A stretch of DNA of 64,000 bases from DASTFP01 sp963744345 (GTDB lineage Bacteria; Verrucomicrobiota; Verrucomicrobiia; Chthoniobacterales; Terrimicrobiaceae), in NCBI GenBank assembly GCA_963744345.1, contig CAVUTD010000004.1, positions 218,386-282,385 on the forward strand, read 5' to 3'. The translations under genes were made by a program, and so were the position numbers. Every line of letters begins with the position of its first letter. Position 1 is the first letter of the stretch. This document shows, one piece after another, positions 50,586-59,174 of this stretch. A model generated the notes under the pieces. The model searched no databases, had not been told where the DNA came from, and saw only the letters and a program-made list of their open reading frames with translations.

Positions 50586-53243
50586 ATGGCCCCCGAAGCT
50601 GAAGCCGAGCGCATTCTCGCACGTGATCAGCGACGGGAAGCATGGGATCTCTGGGGACCCTACCTGAGCGAGCGCCAATGGGGGACAGTGCGGGAGGACT
50701 ATTCAGCAGACGGCGATGCCTGGAACTACTTCCCTCACGATCACGCACGCTCCCGGGTCTACCGCTGGGGCGAAGACGGCTTGCTCGGTTTTTGCGACAT
50801 TGATTGCCGGCTTTGCTTCTCGACCGCTTTCTGGAACGGCGCCGATCCCATTCTCAAGGAAAGGCCATTTGGATTGTCCAATCCGCAAGGCAACCATGGT
50901 GAGGATCTCAAGGACTACTTTTACCATCTGGACAACACACCGTCCCACAGCTTCATGCGCGCTCTCTATAAGTATCCGCAAGCGAGATTTCCCTATGAGT
51001 TTCTTGTTGCGGAGAATGCGCGTCGCACCCGGCTGGAGCCCGAATTCGAGCTCATCGATTCCGGAATTTTCCATGAAAGTCGATATTTCGACATCTTCAT
51101 AGAGTACGCCAAGGCCGCCCCAAACGACATCTGCATCAAGATCACTGCGGTTAATAGAGGGCCAGAACCCGCACAGCTCACACTCCTCCCCACGCTCTGG
51201 TTTCGTAACACATGGTCATGGGGACAGGAGGGAATGACCAAACCCCGGATGCAGCTTACACCCGAGAAGTCCGTCAGGGTAGTTCCCTGGGGCCTTCCCG
51301 TTTATGAATACTACTGCGAAGGGGCTTCAGAATTTGTCTTTACGGAGAACGAAACAAATAACCAGCGATTGTTTGGGGTCAAGAACCCCGCCGCCCATGT
51401 TAAGGACGCGTTCCACGACTACATCGTCGAGGGAAAGATGGATGCGGTAAATCCAGCCTGTGTTGGAACCAAAGCCTCTCCGGTTTATCGGAGGACCATC
51501 GACCCTGGTGAGACCTCTACCATTCGTTTGCGACTTGCTGAGATATCACCGCCGGATCCCTTCGGAGTCGCTTTCGAAACCGTCTTCCGCGAGCGCGAAA
51601 AAGAGGCCGATGAGTTTTACGAGGCACTGACGCCCGGTCTGCCCGAAGAGTCAGCAAGACTCCAACGAGCCGCCCTTGCCGGACTGCTCTGGACAAAGAA
51701 ATTCTATTATTATCCGGTCGCTCAATGGCTGGAGGGCGACCCTACAATGCCTCCGCCCCCGCGTGGGCGCTGGCAGGGCCGCAACGCCTTCTGGAAGGAG
51801 ATGCACGCCCACGACATCATGGCGATGCCGGACTGTTGGGAATACCCCTATTTTTGCGCCTGGGACTTGATGTTTCATTCCGTCGCCTTCGCGGGCATTG
51901 ATCCGGCGACGGCAAAGCGGCAGAACCTGATCCTCCATGGCGAACGTTTTGCTTCGCCGAGCGCCCAATTGCCTGCGTACGAATGGGCGCTCTCCGACGT
52001 GAACCCGCCGATCGCGAGTTGGGCAACCTGGCGAATTTACTCCATCGAGCGAGGAATGAAGTCCGAGAGCGATCGAGAGTATCTCAAGCGTGCCTTCAAT
52101 AAGCTCTTGCTCAGTTATGCGTGGTGGGGAAATCGAGTAGATCAAACCGGGGATAACGTCTTTGAGGGAGGTTTCCTCGGCATGGACAACATCGGCGTTT
52201 TCGATCGCCGCTATCTCCTGCCAGATGGAAGCAAGATTGAGCAAAGTGACGGGACGGCATGGATGGCGATGTTCTCGCTCAGCATGCTGAACATCGCTCT
52301 GGAACTGGCCACAGAAGATCCGGCTTACGAGGATATTGCGGACAAGTTTCTCAATGATTTCATTTATCTTGCCGCTGCCATTAACGCTCGAGGAACCGGC
52401 GGGTTCACGCTGTGGGATGATGAGGATGGGTTTTACTACGACGTGCTCAGACGCCCTGACGGCACCGTCGACTATCTGCGGACCCGCTCGATGGTCGGTC
52501 TGACTCCGCTTTTTGCCGTCGAGAGTTTCGATACCGACATTGCCAGGCGTTTCCCTCTGCTGCGAAAGCGCGTGCAGTGGTTTCGCGAACGCCGTCCCCA
52601 TTTGCTGGATCAGCTTCATCATATTGGAGTCGAGGTTCAGGGACGCCGCCTTATCTCATTGGTGCCTCCCGAAAGATTGCGAAGGATCTGCAAACATCTC
52701 TTTGACGAAGACGAGTTTCTTTCGCCACACGGAATTCGAGCGCTCTCCCGATACTACCTTGACCATCCGTATAGTTTTACTGAGGCTGGCGAAACCGAAA
52801 CGCTCCGCTATAGCCCGGCGGAGAGTCCTGTGGCAATGTTCGGCGGCAACTCGAACTGGCGCGGTCCGATCTGGATGCCGATGAACTTCCTGCTCATTGA
52901 AGCCTTGCAGAAGTTTGGCTTCTATTTCGGTGATACTTTCAAGGTCGACTTCCCTACCGGAAGCGGGCGTTTGATGAATCTTTGGGATATCTCCATCGAA
53001 CTCCAAAAAAGACTGATCTCGATCTTCCTGCCTCGCCCCGACGGCCGCCGCCCTTTCAACGGGAATGTCGAATTGCTTCAGAACGATCCGCACTGGCGCG
53101 ATCTGATTCTTTTCAACGAATACTTCGACGGGGATAACGGTGCCGGTTTGGGAGCCAGCCATCAAACGGGCTGGACGGCGCTCGTCGCCAAAATGATCCG
53201 CCAGTTGCACACCTTTGACCGAAAGATAGATCGGTTCTTCTAA
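50586..53243 (+). CDS. GH63-family glucosidase
   Basis: An 885-residue glycoside hydrolase, (alpha/alpha)6-barrel, of the bacterial GH63 group (mannosylglycerate/glucosylglycerate hydrolase-like and related alpha-glucosidases). Landmarks are WNYFPHDHARSRVYRWGEDG, ERPFGLSNPQGNHGEDLKDY, the catalytic-domain WEYPYFCAWDLMFHSVAFAG (acid Asp), EGGFLGMDNIGVFDRR, and GNSNWRGPIWMPMNFLLIEA. A good ribosome site (GAGGTGA) lies 10 bp before the ATG. No signal peptide, so it is cytoplasmic. Divergent from the reductase gene. Confidence 0.9.
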   Translation: MAPEAEAERILARDQRREAWDLWGPYLSERQWGTVREDYSADGDAWNYFPHDHARSRVYRWGEDGLLGFCDIDCRLCFSTAFWNGADPILKERPFGLSNPQGNHGEDLKDYFYHLDNTPSHSFMRALYKYPQARFPYEFLVAENARRTRLEPEFELIDSGIFHESRYFDIFIEYAKAAPNDICIKITAVNRGPEPAQLTLLPTLWFRNTWSWGQEGMTKPRMQLTPEKSVRVVPWGLPVYEYYCEGASEFVFTENETNNQRLFGVKNPAAHVKDAFHDYIVEGKMDAVNPACVGTKASPVYRRTIDPGETSTIRLRLAEISPPDPFGVAFETVFREREKEADEFYEALTPGLPEESARLQRAALAGLLWTKKFYYYPVAQWLEGDPTMPPPPRGRWQGRNAFWKEMHAHDIMAMPDCWEYPYFCAWDLMFHSVAFAGIDPATAKRQNLILHGERFASPSAQLPAYEWALSDVNPPIASWATWRIYSIERGMKSESDREYLKRAFNKLLLSYAWWGNRVDQTGDNVFEGGFLGMDNIGVFDRRYLLPDGSKIEQSDGTAWMAMFSLSMLNIALELATEDPAYEDIADKFLNDFIYLAAAINARGTGGFTLWDDEDGFYYDVLRRPDGTVDYLRTRSMVGLTPLFAVESFDTDIARRFPLLRKRVQWFRERRPHLLDQLHHIGVEVQGRRLISLVPPERLRRICKHLFDEDEFLSPHGIRALSRYYLDHPYSFTEAGETETLRYSPAESPVAMFGGNSNWRGPIWMPMNFLLIEALQKFGFYFGDTFKVDFPTGSGRLMNLWDISIELQKRLISIFLPRPDGRRPFNGNVELLQNDPHWRDLILFNEYFDGDNGAGLGASHQTGWTALVAKMIRQLHTFDRKIDRFF

Positions 53244-53389
53244 ACTGTAGGTGCACGGATTCTGGATAGGGACAAGTTCAAAGCCGAGAGAAGCGGCGTA
53301 GTTGCGCAGGGACTGGGCAGCGGCGAAGCGTCCGGGGAGCGCCTCCCGGAACTTGCCCTGAAACGGTGGCGTCTCAGCGCGCTTGGCGT

Positions 53390-54071
53390 TCAACGCTGCA
53401 AGATCAAGACTTTGTCGGCGACCTGATGCAGCGTCGGCGGGACGGAATCAAAGCTCACCGAGATCCCCTTCGCGCGCAACGATTCGTAAATGTGCCTCCG
53501 CATATTCTGGCAAGCGGCCGTCAACTTGGAGGATTGGAAAGACGCGAACCTCTCGGGCTACTCGAACGAGCTCGCTAAGGCCATCGACATGAAAGGAAAT
53601 TGAGTGCCGTTCAGGCCGCAGGAAGAACAAGAATGAACAAAGCGCCAGATCGAAAGCGCCATCGGCGAAAGGAAGGTGTGGCAACGCGGCCGGCACATAC
53701 CGCCCCTGAGCCTTGCCGTCTTCAAAATCCGCGAGAAACAGCGCGACGGCTTCGATGCGGGCTCGGCTGACAGCTTCCCAATCGGCAAAATAATTCCAGT
53801 CGTAGCCGGTGGGATTGCGACGCAGCTTCTCGACCAACTCGCGGTTTGTTTCCCGCGCCCGCGCCTCGATTTCAGCATAGGAGAAGGCATAGAGCGGATC
53901 GCAAGAAATTACACTGCCGCCGCGGCGGGTCATTTCCGCGTTAAAGCTGGAAGGTCCGTCGGCGCAGCCGAGGATTCTTCGACGGAGGTGCTCGAAAGTA
54001 AGTTGAAAGATGCGCGTGTACTCATTCGACTGGCGGCCCCAGGGCACCAAGTCTTCGAGGCCGAATTCCAT
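53390..54071 (-). pseudogene. SAM-dependent methyltransferase-like gene with a frameshift near the 3' end
   Basis: The main frame (from 54071, MEFGLEDLVPWGRQSNEYTR) shows ILGCADGPSSFNAEMTRRGG (motif I), VISCDPLYAFS and FADGAFDLALCSFLFFL. It stops at 53448, but the expected ending YESLRAKGISVSFDSVPPTL then HQVADKVLILQR follows in the next frame and stops at 53390-53392. One base is missing near 53490. Otherwise intact, so either a late mutation or an assembly error. Target unknown. It is convergent with the GH63 gene (147 bp gap). Confidence 0.75.
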
Positions 54072-54156
54072 TATCGACCGTATCACCCTGGTGCGTTATT
54101 CTCAAAGATGCTCTCTGTCGTTTTGTCAGACGATTGAGAGAGTATCTAATTCGCGC

Positions 54157-54362
54157 ATGCAACTCTTGATCGATGGGCTTTCAGAATCGACCCATTGGAG
54201 AATTTATTGCCGCGCGGCCGAACATGGGCGCAGCGTCAATGATGAAATCCTCGCTACGCTCAATGCCGACAACACTCAGATCGCCCCTGATGCAGAGTTA
54301 GCCGGCTGGAGGCCGCACGCCACATCCGTCAGCAGGTGCGATCAAGGGAGGGTCCGCGATGA
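54157..54362 (+). pseudogene. VapB-like antitoxin, frameshifted
   Basis: The frame starts MQLLIDGLSESTHWRIYCRA then AEHGRSVNDEIL, the FitA/VapB ribbon-helix-helix pattern. After DAELAG the homologous ending (EAARHIRQQVRSREGPR) is in the next frame and its TGA (54360-54362) overlaps the toxin ATG. The span is 206 bp, one short of a multiple of three, so one base is missing near 54315. As written the frame runs on to 54444 with unlikely sequence. Confidence 0.7.
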
Positions 54363-54877
54363 TTGTGGTCTCTACCGACATCGTGGCCGCGCTCTATCTG
54401 CCGGGAGAGAACACTGCAACCGCGGAAGCTGTGCTCACGCGTGATCCCGCCTGGGCGTCGCCGATGCTCTGGCGAACGGTATTTCCGCACTATATTACGG
54501 AGCCGCTGCGCTCGGGAGCGGTAACTCCGCTACTTGTCGGCGAGATGCTCGCGGAGGCGGAGAAATTGTTTCTCAGTCGAGAATTTCCCGCCCCGGTGAA
54601 AGAGAACATGCAGTTCGTTTTCCAGTCGCAATGCTCCGCTTTCATGGCGCCATTCTTAGGATTGGCCAAGGGAGCGGCTCTCATCCGAATTTCGCCGAAG
54701 TCTTTTCCGCTGCAGGGAACATACGCTCCCGGAGATGCATGGCCGCGGCACCTCGCCCTTACGCCGCCAGAGGAGCGGAACGCTGAATCTTTGCTTCCCG
54801 CTGTTGCACACGTTTCGCCGAGAACTTCACGAACAACCACATCGCGCCCACATAAGCAAATGTTCCGAAAGGAATAA
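54359..54877 (+). CDS. VapC-like PIN-domain protein with lost catalytic acids
   Basis: Follows the antitoxin with an ATGA overlap, as in vapBC operons. MIVVSTDIVAALYLPGENTA corresponds to the MIVVDTNVI start of VapC toxins, but the first catalytic Asp is Ser. The later acids of CSAYD and of the T-x-D turn are replaced too (QCSAFMAPFLGLAK, IRISPKSFP). The fold pattern (WASPMLWRTVF, GEMLAEAEKLFLSREF) is kept. It also runs on past the usual VapC end into the 3' end of the FTR1 gene on the other strand (119 bp overlap). Probably an inactive or decaying toxin. Confidence 0.65.
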   Translation: MIVVSTDIVAALYLPGENTATAEAVLTRDPAWASPMLWRTVFPHYITEPLRSGAVTPLLVGEMLAEAEKLFLSREFPAPVKENMQFVFQSQCSAFMAPFLGLAKGAALIRISPKSFPLQGTYAPGDAWPRHLALTPPEERNAESLLPAVAHVSPRTSRTTTSRPHKQMFRKE

Positions 54878-57095
54878 GCAGGCCTTCCCACGTGGGATAC
54901 AAACCAAGCCACACACCCATCCACGATGGCAATTCCAAGCCCGGAACCGGATGAACAGGCAGCCAGCCGACCGTCTGAAACAGTCTCACGGTCGATCCAA
55001 GGAAAGTGAAGAGCACGAAAATCACCAGAACCCCAGTCACTACCAGCATCTTGCGATAAGGAAGCTTTGCTCCGATCGAGAAAACGGCAAAGCCAACGGC
55101 CGCGATGAAAACACCGCCGAGCCCCAAGCCGAGCAGCACAGGGCGCATACCTGCTTCAAGAATCAACGACTGCATGAAGAGAGTCGTTTCGAATCCTTCG
55201 CGAAAAATCGTCATGAATCCCACCCCGACGAGAGCCATGCTTTCCCAGCGGGTTTCCTGTTGCCGCTGGGCCGCCTTGCTCAGTTCCCGCAATCGGGCGT
55301 TCCAACCCGTCCAGTAATACTTGTGAAATACCCAGTTCGTCACAATGAGCAGGACGGCGACCGCGACTATTGAAATAACAGCCTCGAGAGTTTCTCCATA
55401 GTGGGAAAGTCCTTGAAGGAGCGTGCGCGAAGCGGCGAAGACAACGGCCGTTACCGCCAGGGCGAGCCATGCACCGGCACTGATTCGCCTGCGAATGCCA
55501 GCGTTCTCCGCTCCGCGAAGGCCTGCGAGAAGGGCAGCGAGGATGACGACAGCCTCCAAACCTTCCCGCGCGACAATGAAAACCGCGCTGATCGTCGCGG
55601 CCATCGGCGAAAGGCCCACCTTGATCAGAGCAGAGCATTCCTCCAGCGCTTCAAAAGCGCGCTGATACGCCGCTGTCAGTTCCTCTCCAGGAAGTCTCGC
55701 GTCTAAAGCCGCTTTTATTCCAGGCGCCCCATGACCTCCATCCAGGAATGTCTTCTCCGCACGCATCGCCAGCGTCGGATCGCGAGGCAGCGTCCGGGCC
55801 TCAATTTCAAGGTCGAAGTTGATGTAAGCGTCCAAGCGAAGCTGTTCGGCTTTGCGCCACTCCTTATTTTGCGCCGCCGCGAGCGATTGTCCGAGAAGGG
55901 AGCGGACTTCAAGAGCAGTCTCCCCGACTACATCGCCAGCCATACCGGCTCGCTTGAGAGACAGGCCGAAATCGCGCTGGAGCAAATTCGTGGCTTTGGC
56001 GACGAGATCATCCACCGCCGATTGAGCTTTCTTTTGATCGATCACCTGTTCGAGCTCTTCAAGCGTTACGAGCAAGTTGGGCCCATGCTCCTCAAGAGCC
56101 TGCGCTTTGGACTGTCGCCAAACGGGGCTTAATTCGTTGATGATCTGACGCGTTTGGATCGTGAAGTTCTTCGCTTCCCGATATTCGATGGGAATCGTGA
56201 TCTCACCGTCACGCACGCCGGATTGATACTCCTTCGGGATAAGCCGCAGCAGCTTCAGAACGATCCGCTCACGCCGCTCGACATCCTCTTCGCTGAGCAG
56301 ATTAGGATACCGTTCTTCCAGGGACATCCTCCAGGCTGCTGCCAGCTTCAGAACGGCATTTGAGTTTTCCCGCGCGGCTGATAACAACGCTTCAAGCTCG
56401 CTTCGGCTTTGCCCGTTGCCTGAGGGCGTCGAGCCGATCGCCAACTTGAGCAAGGTGACCGGGATATTCGAGAGTGCCTGGATTTCCGACGCCCGTGCGT
56501 AAAGAAGGGTTGGCGTAGCGCGACCTTCTTGAATCAGGCGCATCAAGGCGTCCGCTTTTTCCCGCGCGCGAGTAATCTGCCAGATGACAAATTCCTTGGC
56601 GAGTAGCCTGCTCACTTCATCGCGCTGGGTAGGACTCGCTCCAAGACGCTGAAGCGCGAGGGCGCCCTCAACAGAGTTAGCGAACTTTGGCAACTTAATG
56701 ATCGAGCGCCACTCTCGTGCCGAGTCCAGGTTGCCGGCGCGCTGGCTGCTGATCATTTCGAGAGCCGACACATGCTGCAGTCGTGCCTGCATGTTGCCGA
56801 GAGCCTCGGTCGCCGCAAGGGGATCGCTATCAAAAAGCGGCAGCGGAGCGTTCCAGAGTTCCCGAGCCTCAGAATCCGTCAGCATCCCGGCGAACCGATC
56901 TCTCGCTCCCTTCAGGTTTTCGCCAATTCCTGGCGACCACCGCTCGCCATGAATATCGAGGAGCGCTTCATCGAAAACATTCTGAAGCGACGCTGACTCA
57001 TCAATCACGTCAGCTTGAACAAAGGCGATCAAGAGAAGGGCAAGCAAGGAGAGAATCATCCCTCTCACTCCGCCTGATCGTCGTTTACAGCTCAT
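54759..57095 (-). CDS. FTR1-family iron permease with large N-terminal periplasmic domain
   Basis: A 778-residue protein. Signal-like start (GMILSLLALLLIAFVQADV), then about 470 residues of mostly helical soluble domain, then a seven-helix FTR1 permease. The two iron-channel motifs are intact: VAREGLEAVVILAALL and FREGFETTLFMQSLILEAG. Such long fusions occur in bacteria that take up ferrous/ferric iron without a separate EfeO/EfeB. An imelysin-like gene lies directly upstream on the same strand (31 bp). Confidence 0.9.
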   Translation of the reverse strand: MSCKRRSGGVRGMILSLLALLLIAFVQADVIDESASLQNVFDEALLDIHGERWSPGIGENLKGARDRFAGMLTDSEARELWNAPLPLFDSDPLAATEALGNMQARLQHVSALEMISSQRAGNLDSAREWRSIIKLPKFANSVEGALALQRLGASPTQRDEVSRLLAKEFVIWQITRAREKADALMRLIQEGRATPTLLYARASEIQALSNIPVTLLKLAIGSTPSGNGQSRSELEALLSAARENSNAVLKLAAAWRMSLEERYPNLLSEEDVERRERIVLKLLRLIPKEYQSGVRDGEITIPIEYREAKNFTIQTRQIINELSPVWRQSKAQALEEHGPNLLVTLEELEQVIDQKKAQSAVDDLVAKATNLLQRDFGLSLKRAGMAGDVVGETALEVRSLLGQSLAAAQNKEWRKAEQLRLDAYINFDLEIEARTLPRDPTLAMRAEKTFLDGGHGAPGIKAALDARLPGEELTAAYQRAFEALEECSALIKVGLSPMAATISAVFIVAREGLEAVVILAALLAGLRGAENAGIRRRISAGAWLALAVTAVVFAASRTLLQGLSHYGETLEAVISIVAVAVLLIVTNWVFHKYYWTGWNARLRELSKAAQRQQETRWESMALVGVGFMTIFREGFETTLFMQSLILEAGMRPVLLGLGLGGVFIAAVGFAVFSIGAKLPYRKMLVVTGVLVIFVLFTFLGSTVRLFQTVGWLPVHPVPGLELPSWMGVWLGLYPTWEGLLIPFGTFAYVGAMWLFVKFSAKRVQQREAKIQRSAPLAA

Positions 57096-57126
57096 TGTCC
57101 CTATCGCGGCCTGGCGGCCGTTTCTG

Positions 57127-58152
57127 TCAGCTCTCGATTTTTACGCCGACGACTGCGGCGCTCTGCTCGATCTGCGGCACGAGTTTGTCGGTTTTCTCCT
57201 TTGCTTGGGTCGCCAATTCATCGATCTCGGCACCCTTGATCTCTCCTGCTTTCTCGCGCGCGTCGATTTTGTCAATGAAGGTCATGATCCCCTTAAAGCC
57301 AGCGTCAACCGATTTCGCGAGCGACTTGTCTTTTTCAGCCACTTGCTTCTCAACGGCGTCGTACATGACCTGGCAGCTCCCCATGATGCCGCGCATGTCG
57401 GAAATGCGGCTCACAGCTTGAAAGCGACCCGACTTCTCCTTGGAATAACGCGACTCTTTCCAATCCTCAAAATAATCCGATAGCGTCGGCGTCATCACCA
57501 CCATGGCCCCAAAACAGTCGCTTACCGACGCGTTCCACGCCTTGGCATCGACGAGAAGCTCGCCAAGCTTCTTGTGAACGTCCTTCGCAGCCGCCGAGAG
57601 AACTTCCGGACGCGGAAGTAGTTTCTTGCCCCCATCCACGGGAGTTACCCAGCGCTCATTACCGGCCCAGAGCATTGGTTCGATGATGTAGGTGAAGAGA
57701 GCACCCTGTTTGTCGATTTTTTTGCCGTTTCCCATATCCAGGATAACGTTAGCCACGTCCTCGGGCCCTTCGGAGGCAGGAACTCCGGCATCCAGATAGA
57801 TATCGTAATCGGCCATCGATGGAACTCCTGCCACGATTCCCTCCACCGTCTCATACCCAAAGCTGTCCATTGCCTTGTAGTTTTCCTGCATTCTGCTCAC
57901 TAGTTTTTCCACCTCTTTGGGATTGGCCTTAAATGCAGCCTCCACGGACCCTCCATTCGCCGCGACCAGTGCGGCGTAAGCCTCGCTGTTCTTTAAAAAT
58001 TCTTCGGCTGCCGCGTTTATCTTTTCCAATTTCTTGAGCAGATAGCTCTTTACGCTTGCAGCCGTCTCTTCAGCGCAAAGCCCAGTGACCAGAGTTGTCA
58101 GAACCAGGGAAGTGACGAGCACGGATTTAAGGAGAGGGAAGGCAGTCTTCAT
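57127..58152 (-). CDS. Imelysin-like (EfeO/M75-type) exported protein, likely iron-uptake partner
   Basis: A 341-residue secreted protein: signal peptide MKTAFPLLKSVLVTSLVLTT to about ATGLCA, then an all-helical mature part (SYLLKKLEKINAAAEEFLKN, GYETVEGIVAGVPSMADYDI, TYIIEPMLWAGNERWVTPVD). The arrangement resembles cyanobacterial imelysin-like/EfeM proteins. I do not see a clear GxHxxE motif, so the exact subfamily is uncertain. Its place upstream of the FTR1 gene is the main argument for a role in iron capture. Start at the Met that opens the signal peptide; a longer TTG start at 58248 is disfavoured. Confidence 0.7.
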   Translation of the reverse strand: MKTAFPLLKSVLVTSLVLTTLVTGLCAEETAASVKSYLLKKLEKINAAAEEFLKNSEAYAALVAANGGSVEAAFKANPKEVEKLVSRMQENYKAMDSFGYETVEGIVAGVPSMADYDIYLDAGVPASEGPEDVANVILDMGNGKKIDKQGALFTYIIEPMLWAGNERWVTPVDGGKKLLPRPEVLSAAAKDVHKKLGELLVDAKAWNASVSDCFGAMVVMTPTLSDYFEDWKESRYSKEKSGRFQAVSRISDMRGIMGSCQVMYDAVEKQVAEKDKSLAKSVDAGFKGIMTFIDKIDAREKAGEIKGAEIDELATQAKEKTDKLVPQIEQSAAVVGVKIES

Positions 58153-58244
58153 TTGAGATTGAGTTTCAATTTCTAAAAGCTGAAGGGGTCTGGCAAGGCA
58201 AAATCGCGCGAAGGGCAGACGAAAAACGCGCCGAGAGGAGGGAG

Positions 58245-58661
58245 TCAAACTCCGAGAACGAGGATGTCCAGGTCGCGGTTGTGGTGAGTTCTGCGATGCT
58301 CGAAGACGAAGATCCCCTGCCAGGTTCCTAGCGTCATTTGCCCGTTGACGATAGGGATGACCTCGCTTGTCCTGGTGAGCGCCATGCGCAAGTGGCTGGT
58401 CGCGTCGTCTGGACCTTCAAGGGCATGGACGTACTCAGCATTTTCGGGCGCTAATCTTTCGAAGTAATCATGCAGGTCGGTCCGGGCGCTCGGGTCGGCG
58501 TTTTCGAAAATGACGAGGCTGGCACTGGTATGGCGAATAAAGACGGTCACCGTTCCCGTTGAGATATGGCTCTGCCGAACGAACTTGGAGACCTCCTCGG
58601 TAATCTCGTAGGTTCCTTTGCCTCTGGTGCGGATCGAAATCCTCTCGTGTTTGGCGATCAT
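58245..58661 (-). CDS. YjbQ family protein (UPF0047, secondary thiamine-phosphate synthase type)
   Basis: A 138-residue protein of the YjbQ family, which has weak thiamine-phosphate synthase activity. Motifs: VTVFIRHTSASLVIFENADP, VRTDLHDYFERL-like (ARTDLHDYFERLAPE), DDATSHLRMALT, LGTWQGIFVFEHR. The His residues of HTSAS and SHL lie at the active site. The start at 58661 overlaps the DUF423 stop (ATGA-type, 58658-58661), so the two are coupled. Not far from thiC, fitting a thiamine link. Confidence 0.92.
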   Translation of the reverse strand: MIAKHERISIRTRGKGTYEITEEVSKFVRQSHISTGTVTVFIRHTSASLVIFENADPSARTDLHDYFERLAPENAEYVHALEGPDDATSHLRMALTRTSEVIPIVNGQMTLGTWQGIFVFEHRRTHHNRDLDILVLGV

Positions 58662-58996
58662 TGAGGCTTGATGGTGATGAGCAGCCAACCCGCGAGAAAT
58701 AACAACCCGCCGATGGGCGTGATTGCGCCAAGCCAGCGGATGTTGGTTACGGCGAGGAGATAAAGCGATCCTGAGAAGAGGAGTATCCCGGCCACCCAGA
58801 TCCATACAATCATCGGGTTCCTATCCCCAGCCCATAGCGCGGCCGAAGCATGAATGAGATGGTAAAGAACCGCGGTTTGCCAGATGGATGATGTTTGGTT
58901 GGCGGTGAGGAGCCCCGCGAGCTGGTGGGCACCAAAGGCTCCAAGCGCGACACCAAGGAATCCAAAAATACCTGCGATTTGAGTGGCAAGTTGCAT
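58658..58996 (-). CDS. DUF423 family small membrane protein
   Basis: A 112-residue protein with four membrane spans and the DUF423 pattern (GFLGVALGAFGAHQLA, WQTAVLYHLIHASAAL, GILLFSGSLYLLAV, ITPIGGLLFLAGWLLI). Function unknown. Overlaps the YjbQ gene by four bases. Confidence 0.9.
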   Translation of the reverse strand: MQLATQIAGIFGFLGVALGAFGAHQLAGLLTANQTSSIWQTAVLYHLIHASAALWAGDRNPMIVWIWVAGILLFSGSLYLLAVTNIRWLGAITPIGGLLFLAGWLLITIKPQ

Positions 58997-59174
58997 AAGC
59001 GCGGCATGATCGCTGCGCCGACTTGATTATTCAACCTTGGCGAATTCGCTGGATCCGGAAGAAGCAGCAACGACCGTGGAGCGCTTCAGTGCGCCCTCCT
59101 TCGGATGTGGATCAGCGCGTCTCTGAGGTTTCGACGCGGCCCGGCGCTAGATTTCTCGGAGCGGATCGTGCTCT

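Noticed and set aside
51651..52622. 323-codon minus-strand frame inside the GH63 gene
   Set aside because: Antisense of conserved glucosidase sequence; no protein character.
52656..53393. 245-codon minus-strand frame starting at the methyltransferase stop
   Set aside because: Its first 50 residues (outside the GH63 gene) look protein-like, but most of it is antisense to GH63 and I recognise no domain; not supported as a gene.
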